Positions 7,773 to 14,441 of a DNA stretch of 52,653 nt are shown here, piece after piece. Every line of letters begins with the position of its first letter. Position 1 is the first letter of the stretch. The position numbers were made by a program, and so were the translations under genes. Where the stretch lies: NCBI GenBank assembly GCA_012520615.1, contig JAAYNX010000222.1, positions 1 to 52,653 on the forward strand, written 5' to 3'. The DNA is from Clostridiaceae bacterium. Lineage in GTDB: Bacteria > Bacillota > Clostridia > DSM-8532. Below the pieces are notes generated by a model, which worked only from the letters and a program-made list of their open reading frames with translations, was not told where the DNA came from and did no database searches.

Positions 7773-8603
7773 TCAACTACTTGTATTTGCAATGGCAATT
7801 TTTCGCTTATCAAAGTATGATGCTAAAACTCTTTCCAAATCCAATACATCCTGCATCTCAAAGAAGCCTTTTCTACCTTTGATGAAGCGCACACCTCTCA
7901 TAGCTCCGTCTGCGAAAGCTTTTCGGTTGAAAGATTCGTGCACAATCTCTATTTTATCATTTTCCCCAGCAACCATTAGCTCATGTCTTCCAACTATACC
8001 ACCGGCTCTGACAGCATGAATGGGTATTGATTCGTTTACTTCCACGCCCGAGGATTGCAGCCCTTCTTCAATTTGGCCTGCAATTTTTAATGCAGTTCCT
8101 GATGGAGAATCTTTCTTATACTTATGGTGAGCTTCACTTATTTCAAAATCATAATCTGTCAAAATACGAGCAGCTATATTTGATAAAAGCATCATTACAT
8201 TTACGCCCACGGTTATATTGGGCGCATGTAGAATGCCCGAACCATTCTTTTTTGCCAACACTTTCATACGTAAAATATCAGTTTTAGAAAAACCGGTGGT
8301 GCCGATAACTAAAGCAGCCTTTTTTTCTGAAATACTTGCTACATAATTCATCGTCGCTTTATAATTTGAAAAATCAATAAAAACATCGGGTTTAAGTTTT
8401 TCAAGGACATAATTAAGCTGATTTGGTGGATAAATTTTTGCCCCTATTTCGGGCAATCCCAGAATTTCTCCGATATCTTTTCCAGCTTTTGTTGAGAATT
8501 CAGAACAAATGGCCCCTACAAGCTTCATATCTCGCTGTTTTAGAATAACTTTTGCAATTTCCATGCCTGTTCTACCAAGACCAATTATGCATACATGGGT
8601 CAT
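7773..8603 (-). CDS. dapB: 4-hydroxy-tetrahydrodipicolinate reductase (DapB-like)
   Basis: The NAD(P)H-dependent reductase of the diaminopimelate/lysine pathway, cytoplasmic; 276 residues. The N-terminal Rossmann motif is GLGRTGMEIAKVI (the usual GRMG reads GRTG). GTTGFS and the substrate-binding/catalytic signature EAHHKYKKDSPSGTA follow, so the active site looks intact. The start is moved to MTHVCIIG, which has GGAGGAG about 6 nt upstream; the track's TTG lies on the Shine-Dalgarno itself. A c-di-AMP riboswitch occupies its leader, so expression is probably tied to the envelope/osmotic second messenger. In a spore former the pathway also feeds dipicolinate and cortex/peptidoglycan. dapA is not in the window, so this could be one of two copies in the genome. 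Confidence 0.93.
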   Translation of the reverse strand: MTHVCIIGLGRTGMEIAKVILKQRDMKLVGAICSEFSTKAGKDIGEILGLPEIGAKIYPPNQLNYVLEKLKPDVFIDFSNYKATMNYVASISEKKAALVIGTTGFSKTDILRMKVLAKKNGSGILHAPNITVGVNVMMLLSNIAARILTDYDFEISEAHHKYKKDSPSGTALKIAGQIEEGLQSSGVEVNESIPIHAVRAGGIVGRHELMVAGENDKIEIVHESFNRKAFADGAMRGVRFIKGRKGFFEMQDVLDLERVLASYFDKRKIAIANTSS

Positions 8604-8664
8604 AAAATCTCCTCCAATCAATTTTTAGTAAAAATACTGGATGCGCAATTTTATGACGTTACAA

Positions 8665-8805
8665 CATAATAACCACCCTCTCCTCCAACGCTTACGAGAT
8701 TAGCTGACGGGTTCGGATCGAAAGAGTATAACCCTACCGGTTTACCGGATTCACCCCATAAATTGGTTTTCCCGCTCTTTAATAGCAAAGATTAAGCGCT
8801 TACTT
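8665..8805 (-). promoter_or_regulatory. c-di-AMP riboswitch (ydaO/yuaA class) upstream of dapB
   Basis: The minus strand carries the ordered conserved blocks of the ydaO class: AAAGAGCGGGAAAACCA, then ATGGGGTGAATCCGG, GGTAGGG, CGATCCGAACCCGTCAGC, and TAATCTCGTAAGCG followed by GGAGGAGAGGG. Helix-closing CGCTT/AAGCG segments lie at the ends. It begins about 200 nt and ends about 60 nt before the dapB start, on the same strand, with a promoter farther upstream. Members of this class usually turn genes off when c-di-AMP is high. I did not find a textbook terminator between aptamer and gene, so the output mode is open. Confidence 0.93.
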
Positions 8806-8900
8806 TATTTGAACAACCTCAGAGATGCAACATCGCATAAAGACGTTAGAAAATTATATGCGGCAATCTAATAGAATATTCGCAGTTTGTAAGCTTTTTA

Positions 8901-8930
8901 ATTTTAACATAAAATCTTCGGACCGGTCAA
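8901..8930 (-). promoter_or_regulatory. Probable promoter of the riboswitch-dapB transcript
   Basis: On the minus strand TTGACC, an 18-nt spacer and TAAAAT precede the aptamer by about 100 nt, which predicts a leader near 290 nt. The spacing is one longer than ideal. The remaining 8931-9118 is AT-rich, with a TATAAT on the plus strand near 9018 that may serve the next operon; no strong -35 accompanies it. Confidence 0.6.
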
Positions 8931-9118
8931 ATTCCCCTCTATAGCTATGTTCCTCCATAGCTAAAAATCAATAATTGTATCAACTTGAAAATTGTATTAA
9001 TTTTCTATTTTATCTGCTGTATAATGTTATAAATTGTATATTTGTAAATGCTTATTATTATTACTTTTTTATGTTACTAATAACTGTTTATTAATTGTAA
9101 ACATGGGAGGAATTTGAT

Positions 9119-9595
9119 ATGAGTAAAGTAAAAAAAATAGGGTTAAAAATTAACACAAAAGCATTATTAGTGATATCGCTTTTAGTTGTGCTTCTTGGCT
9201 GTTTCGAAATGTCTACAGACGTATATGCAGCAGGAGAAAATTTTGATCTCGGTAAATCTTGGACTATGAGGCTTGATGGACCTGAAATGGGGTCTAAGCC
9301 ATACTATCATATACACTTTTATTATAAAGGTGCACAAAAATATTGTTTGCGACTAGACACTTTGCAACCTTGTGATGGATATAAGAGTAATCCAGTACCA
9401 AATTGGGCGATGAAAAAGGCTAAAGGTTACGTGGGGAACAAATGGGGAAGTGCTATTTCTTCTTCCACTATTAGTTGGGGAAAAGCATTGCTTGTGGTTG
9501 GATGCGTTCTATTAATAGTTATTGCAACCATTTGTCCATTTGATGGACCAGCAGGTGATGCAGTAGCATGGGGGCTCTTGCTAGGAGTTGTATAA
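9119..9595 (+). CDS. Small exported Cys-containing protein with hydrophobic C-terminus, unknown
   Basis: A 158-residue protein that I do not recognise. There is a basic N-terminus and a hydrophobic segment at 15-28. It ends either in a Sec-type VYA|A cleavage near residue 37 or in a lipobox-like LLGC with Cys28. The exported part has a striking aromatic/His patch (PYYHIHFYYKG, 61-71), Cys76 and Cys85, then NPVPNW. A strong hydrophobic helix (121-139, containing Cys129 and ending at Cys139) follows, then GPAGDAVAWGLLLGVV at the very C-terminus. GGGAGG precedes the ATG. The stop overlaps the start of an ABC ATPase by one base, so the ABC pair probably exports it, protects against it, or senses it. 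A bacteriocin/toxin-like role is inference; the HIHF patch is only loosely reminiscent of secreted toxin domains. Confidence 0.85.
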   Translation: MSKVKKIGLKINTKALLVISLLVVLLGCFEMSTDVYAAGENFDLGKSWTMRLDGPEMGSKPYYHIHFYYKGAQKYCLRLDTLQPCDGYKSNPVPNWAMKKAKGYVGNKWGSAISSSTISWGKALLVVGCVLLIVIATICPFDGPAGDAVAWGLLLGVV

Positions 9596-10257
9596 TGAGA
9601 TTGGAGGATATAGTTAAGGGAAATATAATCAATAGTCAAATTTCTTTTGACATTTATGAAAAAAACATAGCTATAATTGGGAAAAATGGTAAAGGAAAAA
9701 CAACTTTGTTACGTATATTATCTGGCAACGTCTTACCGGATAAAGGAAGCGTAATATTAGATGAGAAAATATTCTCATTTCCGTTAGAATGGTCTCAAGT
9801 TACAAAATATCAACGTTCTATTAGGAATAAAACCTTGTATTTTGAAAATCAGAATTACTTATATTCTAATTTCACCTGTATGCAAAATGTTAAATATTGT
9901 ATGGCAGATGGGAGTTTTAATAAAGAACTCTTTTGGGAGACATTGGAGGAATTTGAATTTGATAAAAGATTTTTAGAAAAAAAAGTAGAAGAATTATCAC
10001 TTGGGACAAAACAAAAAATCTCTCTGTCATTAGCATTTTCATCTAAAAGGCCAATCATTCTTTTAGATGAACCAACATTAGGACTTGATATAGACTCAAA
10101 AAATGTATTTCTGGAATTTGTAAAAAGTAATAAAAATAAGAGAAAAATTGTAATATCATCAAACGACAATTCTGTTTTAGATGGGTTTAATACATTTTTG
10201 TTATGTGAAGACGGAGAGGTGAGAGAGAGTCATGTTAATCCGTATGGTAAAAGCTGA
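9595..10257 (+). CDS. ABC transporter ATP-binding protein (ABC-2 type exporter)
   Basis: A 220-residue nucleotide-binding domain. Walker A is GKNGKGKT (29-36), the signature is LSLGTKQK (usual LSGGQ altered) and Walker B is IILLDEPTLGLD. The H-loop histidine is replaced: the strand after Walker B reads VISSNDN where ISTHD is usual, so ATP hydrolysis may be atypical. I start at 9595, where ATG overlaps the preceding stop (TAATG) and AGGAG sits 7 nt upstream; the track's start at 9568 lacks a site and overlaps the upstream gene. The 3' end overlaps the permease by 26 nt. Base composition is clearly more AT-rich than the flanking housekeeping genes. It works with the next gene; substrate unknown. 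Confidence 0.93.
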   Translation: MRLEDIVKGNIINSQISFDIYEKNIAIIGKNGKGKTTLLRILSGNVLPDKGSVILDEKIFSFPLEWSQVTKYQRSIRNKTLYFENQNYLYSNFTCMQNVKYCMADGSFNKELFWETLEEFEFDKRFLEKKVEELSLGTKQKISLSLAFSSKRPIILLDEPTLGLDIDSKNVFLEFVKSNKNKRKIVISSNDNSVLDGFNTFLLCEDGEVRESHVNPYGKS

Positions 10258-11020
10258 ACTTAAATATATTTACTATGAAATGATTTCAGTTAGTAGGACA
10301 AACATTATATTTATAGGCTTATTTTTATCTTTGTTTGCATATTGCTCTTTTAACGGGAAATCACTAGCACAATATACAAGTGCAGAAAGTTATTTTATTA
10401 TACAGAGTACATCAATTTATATTTTGTTGCGAATGGTTTTATCAGGAATATCTTTGCCGAATAATGTGTTTGATGCAGAATTAAGAAGTGGCCGCTGTTT
10501 TGGGAATAATGGAATCGTTGATGCGAAAATGACAACTAAATATTCAATAAGAATTTTAATAAAAGCATTTTTTGCAAGTATACTAAATATAGTGACTATG
10601 TTTTTTATTATGTATTCACTTAATCTTGTAGTTGAAATAAAAAATTATATTCTTATAACGATATTAATTATGATAGGAACATTATATCTATTATCAATAG
10701 GATTTATAATTAATACTATTATGCGTGCCTTTTATCTTAAAAGAGAATTAATAATAGCCTTTGAAATTTTGTTTCTAATATTGTATTTTCTTATGAATGA
10801 AGATAGTCATCTTTTTCCCATAACTATTTTAATGACTCAGTTGTCTGGGGTACTTAGCAACGATATATTATATTCAAAATTTCTTTTAAATGAGATTATT
10901 GGATATGCCCTATTATGGATTGCAATGATTTTCTTTAGTATTATTATAGTTTATTTATCAAATTGCGTAACATCAATATTGTTAACAAGGGATTCGTATG
11001 GGAGGAAAAATGAAAAATAA
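10232..11020 (+). CDS. ABC-2 type permease, partner of the upstream ATPase
   Basis: An integral membrane protein of 262 residues with about six hydrophobic helices (near 24-40, 58-75, 112-135, 140-165, 178-193, 225-250), the size and shape of ABC-2 type permeases. The N-terminus MLIRMVKAELKYIYYEM is the amphipathic leader usual for this group. A second in-frame ATG four codons in could also be used. It overlaps the ATPase gene and is followed by the rhodanese gene with an 11-nt overlap, so all are one transcript. It probably forms a homodimer with two copies of the ATPase. No sequence clue to the substrate; the best guess is the small exported protein encoded first in the operon, or a related peptide. 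Confidence 0.88.
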   Translation: MLIRMVKAELKYIYYEMISVSRTNIIFIGLFLSLFAYCSFNGKSLAQYTSAESYFIIQSTSIYILLRMVLSGISLPNNVFDAELRSGRCFGNNGIVDAKMTTKYSIRILIKAFFASILNIVTMFFIMYSLNLVVEIKNYILITILIMIGTLYLLSIGFIINTIMRAFYLKRELIIAFEILFLILYFLMNEDSHLFPITILMTQLSGVLSNDILYSKFLLNEIIGYALLWIAMIFFSIIIVYLSNCVTSILLTRDSYGRKNEK

Positions 11021-11453
11021 AATTTTAGTCGGACTAATTCTGATATTAATTATTTTTAATGTTTGTATAATTAAAAAGTCTATGAAAAAAGATATTAAAC
11101 TACTGTATAATGAAAATGAATTATCTGAATTGTTACAAGGTATATATCCTGCCAATATATTGGTGGATTTAAGGGAAAGAGAGGATTATGAGGAGGGGCA
11201 TATAGATGGATTTCTTAATATACCATCTAATGATGGAATTGAGTTATTAGAATATCTAAAAAATAACGAACTTGAAAGAAAATCAATTTATGTAATGTGT
11301 TATTCAGGAAGAAGAGCTGCTGCAGCCTTTGAATTGCTGCAAAAAAATGGATACCCGTATATAACGTATATTACATTTGGCTATGAGGATTACGTAAATA
11401 GTCAAGATGGATTTATACCCAAAACGGGCCAATGCGATTGCTTAGCTGATTAG
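11010..11453 (+). CDS. Membrane-anchored rhodanese-like protein
   Basis: A 147-residue protein with an N-terminal signal anchor (residues 4-20, ILVGLILILIIFNVCI) and a rhodanese domain. The domain has VDLREREDYEEGHIDGFLNIP (about 52-72) and the active-site loop CYSGRRA with catalytic Cys97. A CDC motif lies near the C-terminus (GQCDCLAD). The start at MKNK is chosen because GGGAGG precedes it; the longer track start reads through that site. The domain should face outside the membrane, where a sulfur-transfer or cysteine-redox role on exported Cys-containing proteins is plausible, given that the first gene of the operon encodes such a protein. That link is inference. Families of this type are usually called 'rhodanese-like domain protein'. 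Confidence 0.9.
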   Translation: MKNKILVGLILILIIFNVCIIKKSMKKDIKLLYNENELSELLQGIYPANILVDLREREDYEEGHIDGFLNIPSNDGIELLEYLKNNELERKSIYVMCYSGRRAAAAFELLQKNGYPYITYITFGYEDYVNSQDGFIPKTGQCDCLAD

Positions 11454-11466
11454 GGAGGAGAAAATT

Positions 11467-11793
11467 ATGGAACATGAATTTTATTGCAGAGTAAGAAGAT
11501 ATTTCAGAGATAACGATTATGAAATGTGGAGTGTAGAATTTGATTATGGAGAAGGGTATCTAGCCGAAGATAAAATAGTGTTAAACTGGAACCATAACAA
11601 GCCTAATGTCCTCTGGCTTATTAAATTGGAAGGCAGGCTGAAATCAGAAGAATATGAGAGTATTGTTTTAGGGTTGTTTGAAGATGTTTCAGGAGGAGAA
11701 GGAACGTTTATTTTAAAGCGTAAACTTGATACAAATGTTGAAGAGTATGATGTGAACAACTTAATTGATGAGTATACAAAGGTTTTTGGCTGA
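11467..11793 (+). CDS. Small acidic protein, last gene of the AT-rich operon, unknown
   Basis: A 108-residue soluble, acidic protein with many Glu/Asp and several Trp/Tyr (WSVEFDYGEGYLAEDKIVLNW, then SGGEGTFILKRKLDTN). It has no signal, membrane helix or known motif. AGGGAGGAG stands 7 nt before the ATG, 13 nt after the rhodanese stop. Small size, acidity and its place at the end of an operon with a putative exported peptide fit an immunity-type or regulatory protein, but nothing in the sequence proves it. Confidence 0.8.
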   Translation: MEHEFYCRVRRYFRDNDYEMWSVEFDYGEGYLAEDKIVLNWNHNKPNVLWLIKLEGRLKSEEYESIVLGLFEDVSGGEGTFILKRKLDTNVEEYDVNNLIDEYTKVFG

Positions 11794-12127
11794 TAATATT
11801 TGGAAATACCCATATCCATAATAATCGAGGTTAAGATGGTGGAAACATATCATCAGGCACAAAGAGGCCAATTTGGGATCATGCTGTCATCTAGAGCTTC
11901 GTTGAAGCCCTACCTCTACCCGCACCTAAGAGGTATGGAAATCTTTTTTTCCTTATAATTTTTGGAAACAAATAATTGTTATCTATACTTTTAAATTCTA
12001 TTCTTTTATAATACAATAATGAGAACCTTAGCGATTAATGCAATCCGAATTGCTTAACGATAATAAGGAAGCCTTCCGATTACGATAAAAATATTAACAT
12101 TAGACAACATGAAAGTGAGTGCAGATT
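11794..12127. other. Intergenic region between the AT-rich operon and asnA
   Basis: A 334-nt gap. The first half holds a terminator-like repeat (separate entry). The second half is very AT-rich, with a possible -10 TATAAT at 12007-12012 but no good -35, and a small dyad GCAAT-CCGA-ATTGC flanked by TTAA near 12040-12056 that could be an operator for asnA. I looked for T-box signatures (AGGGTGG and following) because asnA genes often carry one, and saw none. Confidence 0.5.
11909..11952 (+). terminator. Terminator of the AT-rich operon; degraded copy 2 of the CCCGC-ACCTAAGAGG repeat
   Basis: TACCTCT (11911-11917) pairs with AGAGGTA (11929-11935) and is followed by TGGAAATCTTTTTTTCC, a usable U-tract. 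The core ACCCGCACCTAAGAGG plus GAAATCTTT matches the element at 5745-5775; its right arm has decayed. Confidence 0.65.
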
Positions 12128-13144
12128 ATGAATGCTAGTTCCTGCAAAATACCTGACAATTACAAAACTTCTTTGAACCTTAAGGATACTGAAATTGCTA
12201 TTAAAAAAATTAAAGATTTTTTTGAGGATGCTCTAGCTGAAGAGTTAAATCTTATCCGTGTTTCGGCTCCACTTTTTGTACGCCACGAATCAGGTTTAAA
12301 TGACAATCTTAACGGTGTCGAAAGACCGGTTTCCTTTGACACAATGCATATTGACGGTTCCATAGTGGAGATTGTGCAATCCCTTGCCAAATGGAAAAGG
12401 ATGGCGCTTGGTCGTTATGGTTTCTCTCTTGGTGAGGGCCTTTATACCGACATGAATGCAATACGCCGTGATGAAGAACCGGATAATCTTCATTCTATTT
12501 ATGTCGATCAGTGGGACTGGGAGCTAATTATTAGCAAGGAAGATCGCAATATAAATACTCTAAAGAATATTGTGGAGAGGATATATAAGATTTTTAAGCG
12601 TACCGAAGACTATATAGTAGGCGAATATCCCTCTTTACCCCGGTATTTATCCGATAAAATCACTTTTATTACGACCCAGGAGTTGGAGGATCTTTATCCG
12701 GATTATACCCCAAAGGAACGTGAATATGCGTTTACGAAGGCGCACGGATCAACTTGCCTAATGCAGATAGGCGATAAGCTTAAATCCGGAAAACCCCACG
12801 ACGGCCGAGCTCCTGACTATGATGATTGGAGCCTGAACTGTGATATTATTTTTTATTACCCGGTGTTAGATACTGCCTTTGAGGTTTCGTCCATGGGCAT
12901 TCGTGTAGATGAAGATTCCTTACGCGCTCAGCTAAAAAAATCCGGCTGTGAAGAAAGAAGCAAATTCCCATTTCACAGTGATATACTAAATAAGAAATTA
13001 CCTTATACCATAGGTGGAGGGCTTGGGCAATCCCGTATTTGCATGTTTCTTCTGGGAAAGGCACATGTAGGTGAAGTTCAATCTTCCATCTGGCCCGAGG
13101 AAACTCATAAATGCTGCAATGAGAACGGTATAATTTTGCTGTGA
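12128..13144 (+). CDS. asnA: Aspartate--ammonia ligase (asparagine synthetase A)
   Basis: ATP-dependent amidation of aspartate with free ammonia, forming AMP and PPi; cytoplasmic. The 338 residues are close to E. coli AsnA (330), a class-II tRNA-synthetase-like fold. Recognisable family segments include SAPLFVRHESGLNDNLNGVERPVSFD (read in two parts), EIVQSLAKWKRMAL, GLYTDMNAIRRDE, HSIYVDQWDWE, RAPDYDDWSLNCDII and GGGLGQSRICMFLL near the C-terminus. The track begins at a GTG three codons earlier; I prefer the ATG at 12128 because the weak AAGTGAG site is better spaced from it. It stands alone after the AT-rich island. Two asparaginases at 40.4-42.6 kb run the reverse reaction. Confidence 0.97.
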   Translation: MNASSCKIPDNYKTSLNLKDTEIAIKKIKDFFEDALAEELNLIRVSAPLFVRHESGLNDNLNGVERPVSFDTMHIDGSIVEIVQSLAKWKRMALGRYGFSLGEGLYTDMNAIRRDEEPDNLHSIYVDQWDWELIISKEDRNINTLKNIVERIYKIFKRTEDYIVGEYPSLPRYLSDKITFITTQELEDLYPDYTPKEREYAFTKAHGSTCLMQIGDKLKSGKPHDGRAPDYDDWSLNCDIIFYYPVLDTAFEVSSMGIRVDEDSLRAQLKKSGCEERSKFPFHSDILNKKLPYTIGGGLGQSRICMFLLGKAHVGEVQSSIWPEETHKCCNENGIILL

Positions 13145-13300
13145 AGATGCCGAAATTAGATTTTGACAAATGTAGTCCCTTGCCAATATAGGACATATTT
13201 ACTATTGTGCAAAATATATTAATCTGATACTTTATAAAAGAATTCTATTATTTTTACATATTAGCAAATATTGTGTGATTGATAATCTTTTTTGTGAATC

Positions 13301-13329
13301 TTGACAAAAGTCGATAAAAATTTTAGAAT
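13301..13329 (+). promoter_or_regulatory. Promoter of the AbrB-type regulator
   Basis: A perfect TTGACA, a 17-nt spacer and TAGAAT end 32 nt before the ATG. This is a strong sigma-A arrangement. Confidence 0.82.
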
Positions 13330-13361
13330 TCTCTTATAGATATTATTTGGGGGTATTGATA

Positions 13362-13601
13362 ATGAAAGCAACAGGAATGATAAGAAGTCTTGATCAGTTA
13401 GGCAGAATTGTAATACCGATTGAGCTAAGAAGAGTTCTAAACATAGAAATTGGGGATGGTTTAGAATTCTATTCCGACGAAAATGCCATAGTACTAAAAA
13501 AATATGAACCTGCTTGTGTTTTTTGCGACAATGCAAAAGATATGAAGGTTTATAGAGGCAAGAACGTTTGTAGCGAATGTTACGCTGAATTAAAAAAGTA
13601 G
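13362..13601 (+). CDS. AbrB/SpoVT-type transition-state regulator with C-terminal zinc knuckle
   Basis: A 79-residue DNA-binding regulator. The swapped-hairpin AbrB domain is clear: MKATGMIRSLDQLGRIVIP and LRRVLNIEIGDGLEFY (residues 1-42). The C-terminal part has CVFC and CSEC (two CxxC pairs), a probable zinc-binding knuckle seen in many clostridial AbrB-like proteins. The ATG at 13362 follows GGGGG by 9 nt; the earlier TTG of the track lies on that site. It is monocistronic with a strong promoter and its own terminator. Likely a dimeric/tetrameric transition-state regulator; targets unknown. Confidence 0.92.
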   Translation: MKATGMIRSLDQLGRIVIPIELRRVLNIEIGDGLEFYSDENAIVLKKYEPACVFCDNAKDMKVYRGKNVCSECYAELKK

Positions 13602-13628
13602 ACAAAACGTTTGCTTTTTACAGAAAAA

Positions 13629-13655
13629 GGCTGTCTTAGAGGCGGTCTTTTTTTT
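13629..13655 (+). terminator. Terminator of the AbrB-type gene
   Basis: GGCTGTCT-TAG-AGGCGGTC folds into an 8-bp stem (with G-U pairs), followed by eight T. It lies 28 nt after the stop, and the opposing ispD gene ends just beyond. Confidence 0.8.
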
Positions 13656-13663
13656 ATTTATAT

Positions 13664-14410
13664 TTAAAATTCTGTTTTAGAAAGGCCAATAAAAAACTCT
13701 CCTAAGATGATATCATCGGCTGAGGTAAGCTTGATGTTTCTACTGCTTCCTTCAAACATAGTAACCGGAAACCCTGCTAACTCTGCCAAACTTGCGTCAT
13801 CAGTGCCCAAGATATCTTTTTCCATTGCATTTTTATATGCCTTCATTATTATGCTTCTTTTAAAGGATTGAGGCGTTTGAGCATGCCACATTAAACTTCT
13901 TTCCGGAGTTGACTGAACTGTTCTTTTACTATCCACAATCTTTATTGTATCTTTCGCAGGTATACCTGCACATGCCGCACCTTGTTCCTTAGCAGTTTTT
14001 ATACTGCTTTCAATGATGTTCCGGTCAACGAAAGGCCTTGCTCCATCGTGGATAAGTACAATCTCTACAGTTTCCGGAAGCGCTTTAAGCCCGTTGTATA
14101 CCGATTCTTGGCGGCTATCTCCCCCGTTTGCCATGATAAGGTCAATCTTATTGATATAGGGTTGGCAGATACGCGCCATAGCTTCTTTCTCATCAGGATT
14201 TATTACTAGAATCATAGTATCAATTAGTTGTGAATAAACAAATTTCCTGATAGTCCACTCAATAACCGGTCTTCCCCTTAAATCTGCAAAAACTTTATTG
14301 TAGCCAAGCCCCATACGGCTTCCTTTTCCTGCTGCTACAATAATGGCGCCTACGGCGCCTTCATTCTTTTTCCCATGCTTTGTTCCAGTTATATTATCAA
14401 CCTCAGGCAT
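13664..14410 (-). CDS. ispD: 2-C-methyl-D-erythritol 4-phosphate cytidylyltransferase
   Basis: Third step of the non-mevalonate isoprenoid pathway, transferring CMP to MEP; cytoplasmic. It has 248 residues after a short N-terminal extension. The nucleotide-binding loop AIIVAAGKGSRMG (about 22-34) is the IspD signature, followed by KVFADLRGRPVIEWTI, GGDSRQESVYNGL, LIHDGARPFVD, and TPQSFKRSI with DDASLAE. The start at MPEVDN is preferred over the track's TTG because AGAAGGTGAG sits 5 nt upstream of that ATG. It is the last gene of a carD-yacL-ispD operon, an order common in Firmicutes. The first ~20 residues are extra compared with most IspD proteins. Confidence 0.96.
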   Translation of the reverse strand: MPEVDNITGTKHGKKNEGAVGAIIVAAGKGSRMGLGYNKVFADLRGRPVIEWTIRKFVYSQLIDTMILVINPDEKEAMARICQPYINKIDLIMANGGDSRQESVYNGLKALPETVEIVLIHDGARPFVDRNIIESSIKTAKEQGAACAGIPAKDTIKIVDSKRTVQSTPERSLMWHAQTPQSFKRSIIMKAYKNAMEKDILGTDDASLAELAGFPVTMFEGSSRNIKLTSADDIILGEFFIGLSKTEF

Positions 14411-14441
14411 AAACTCACCTTCTAATTTCAATTAAACGCTT

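Noticed and set aside
9568-9594. Earlier start (MGALARSC) for the island's ABC ATPase
   Set aside because: It lies inside the preceding gene without a Shine-Dalgarno, while the ATG at 9595 has AGGAG at 7 nt and a one-base overlap with the preceding stop.
9119-9595. Assignment of the 158-aa protein to the SdpC sporulation-delaying toxin family
   Set aside because: General similarity only (signal peptide, hydrophobic C-terminal part with two Cys); no sequence agreement with SdpC, and the partner genes sdpA, sdpB, sdpI are absent.
11820-12127. Possible T-box leader for asnA
   Set aside because: No AGGGTGG-type T-box sequence or specifier/antiterminator arrangement could be found; only a terminator hairpin that better fits the upstream operon.
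12846-13196. 116-aa minus-strand ORF inside asnA
   Set aside because: Antisense shadow of a strongly conserved coding region; no own ribosome-binding site or motif.
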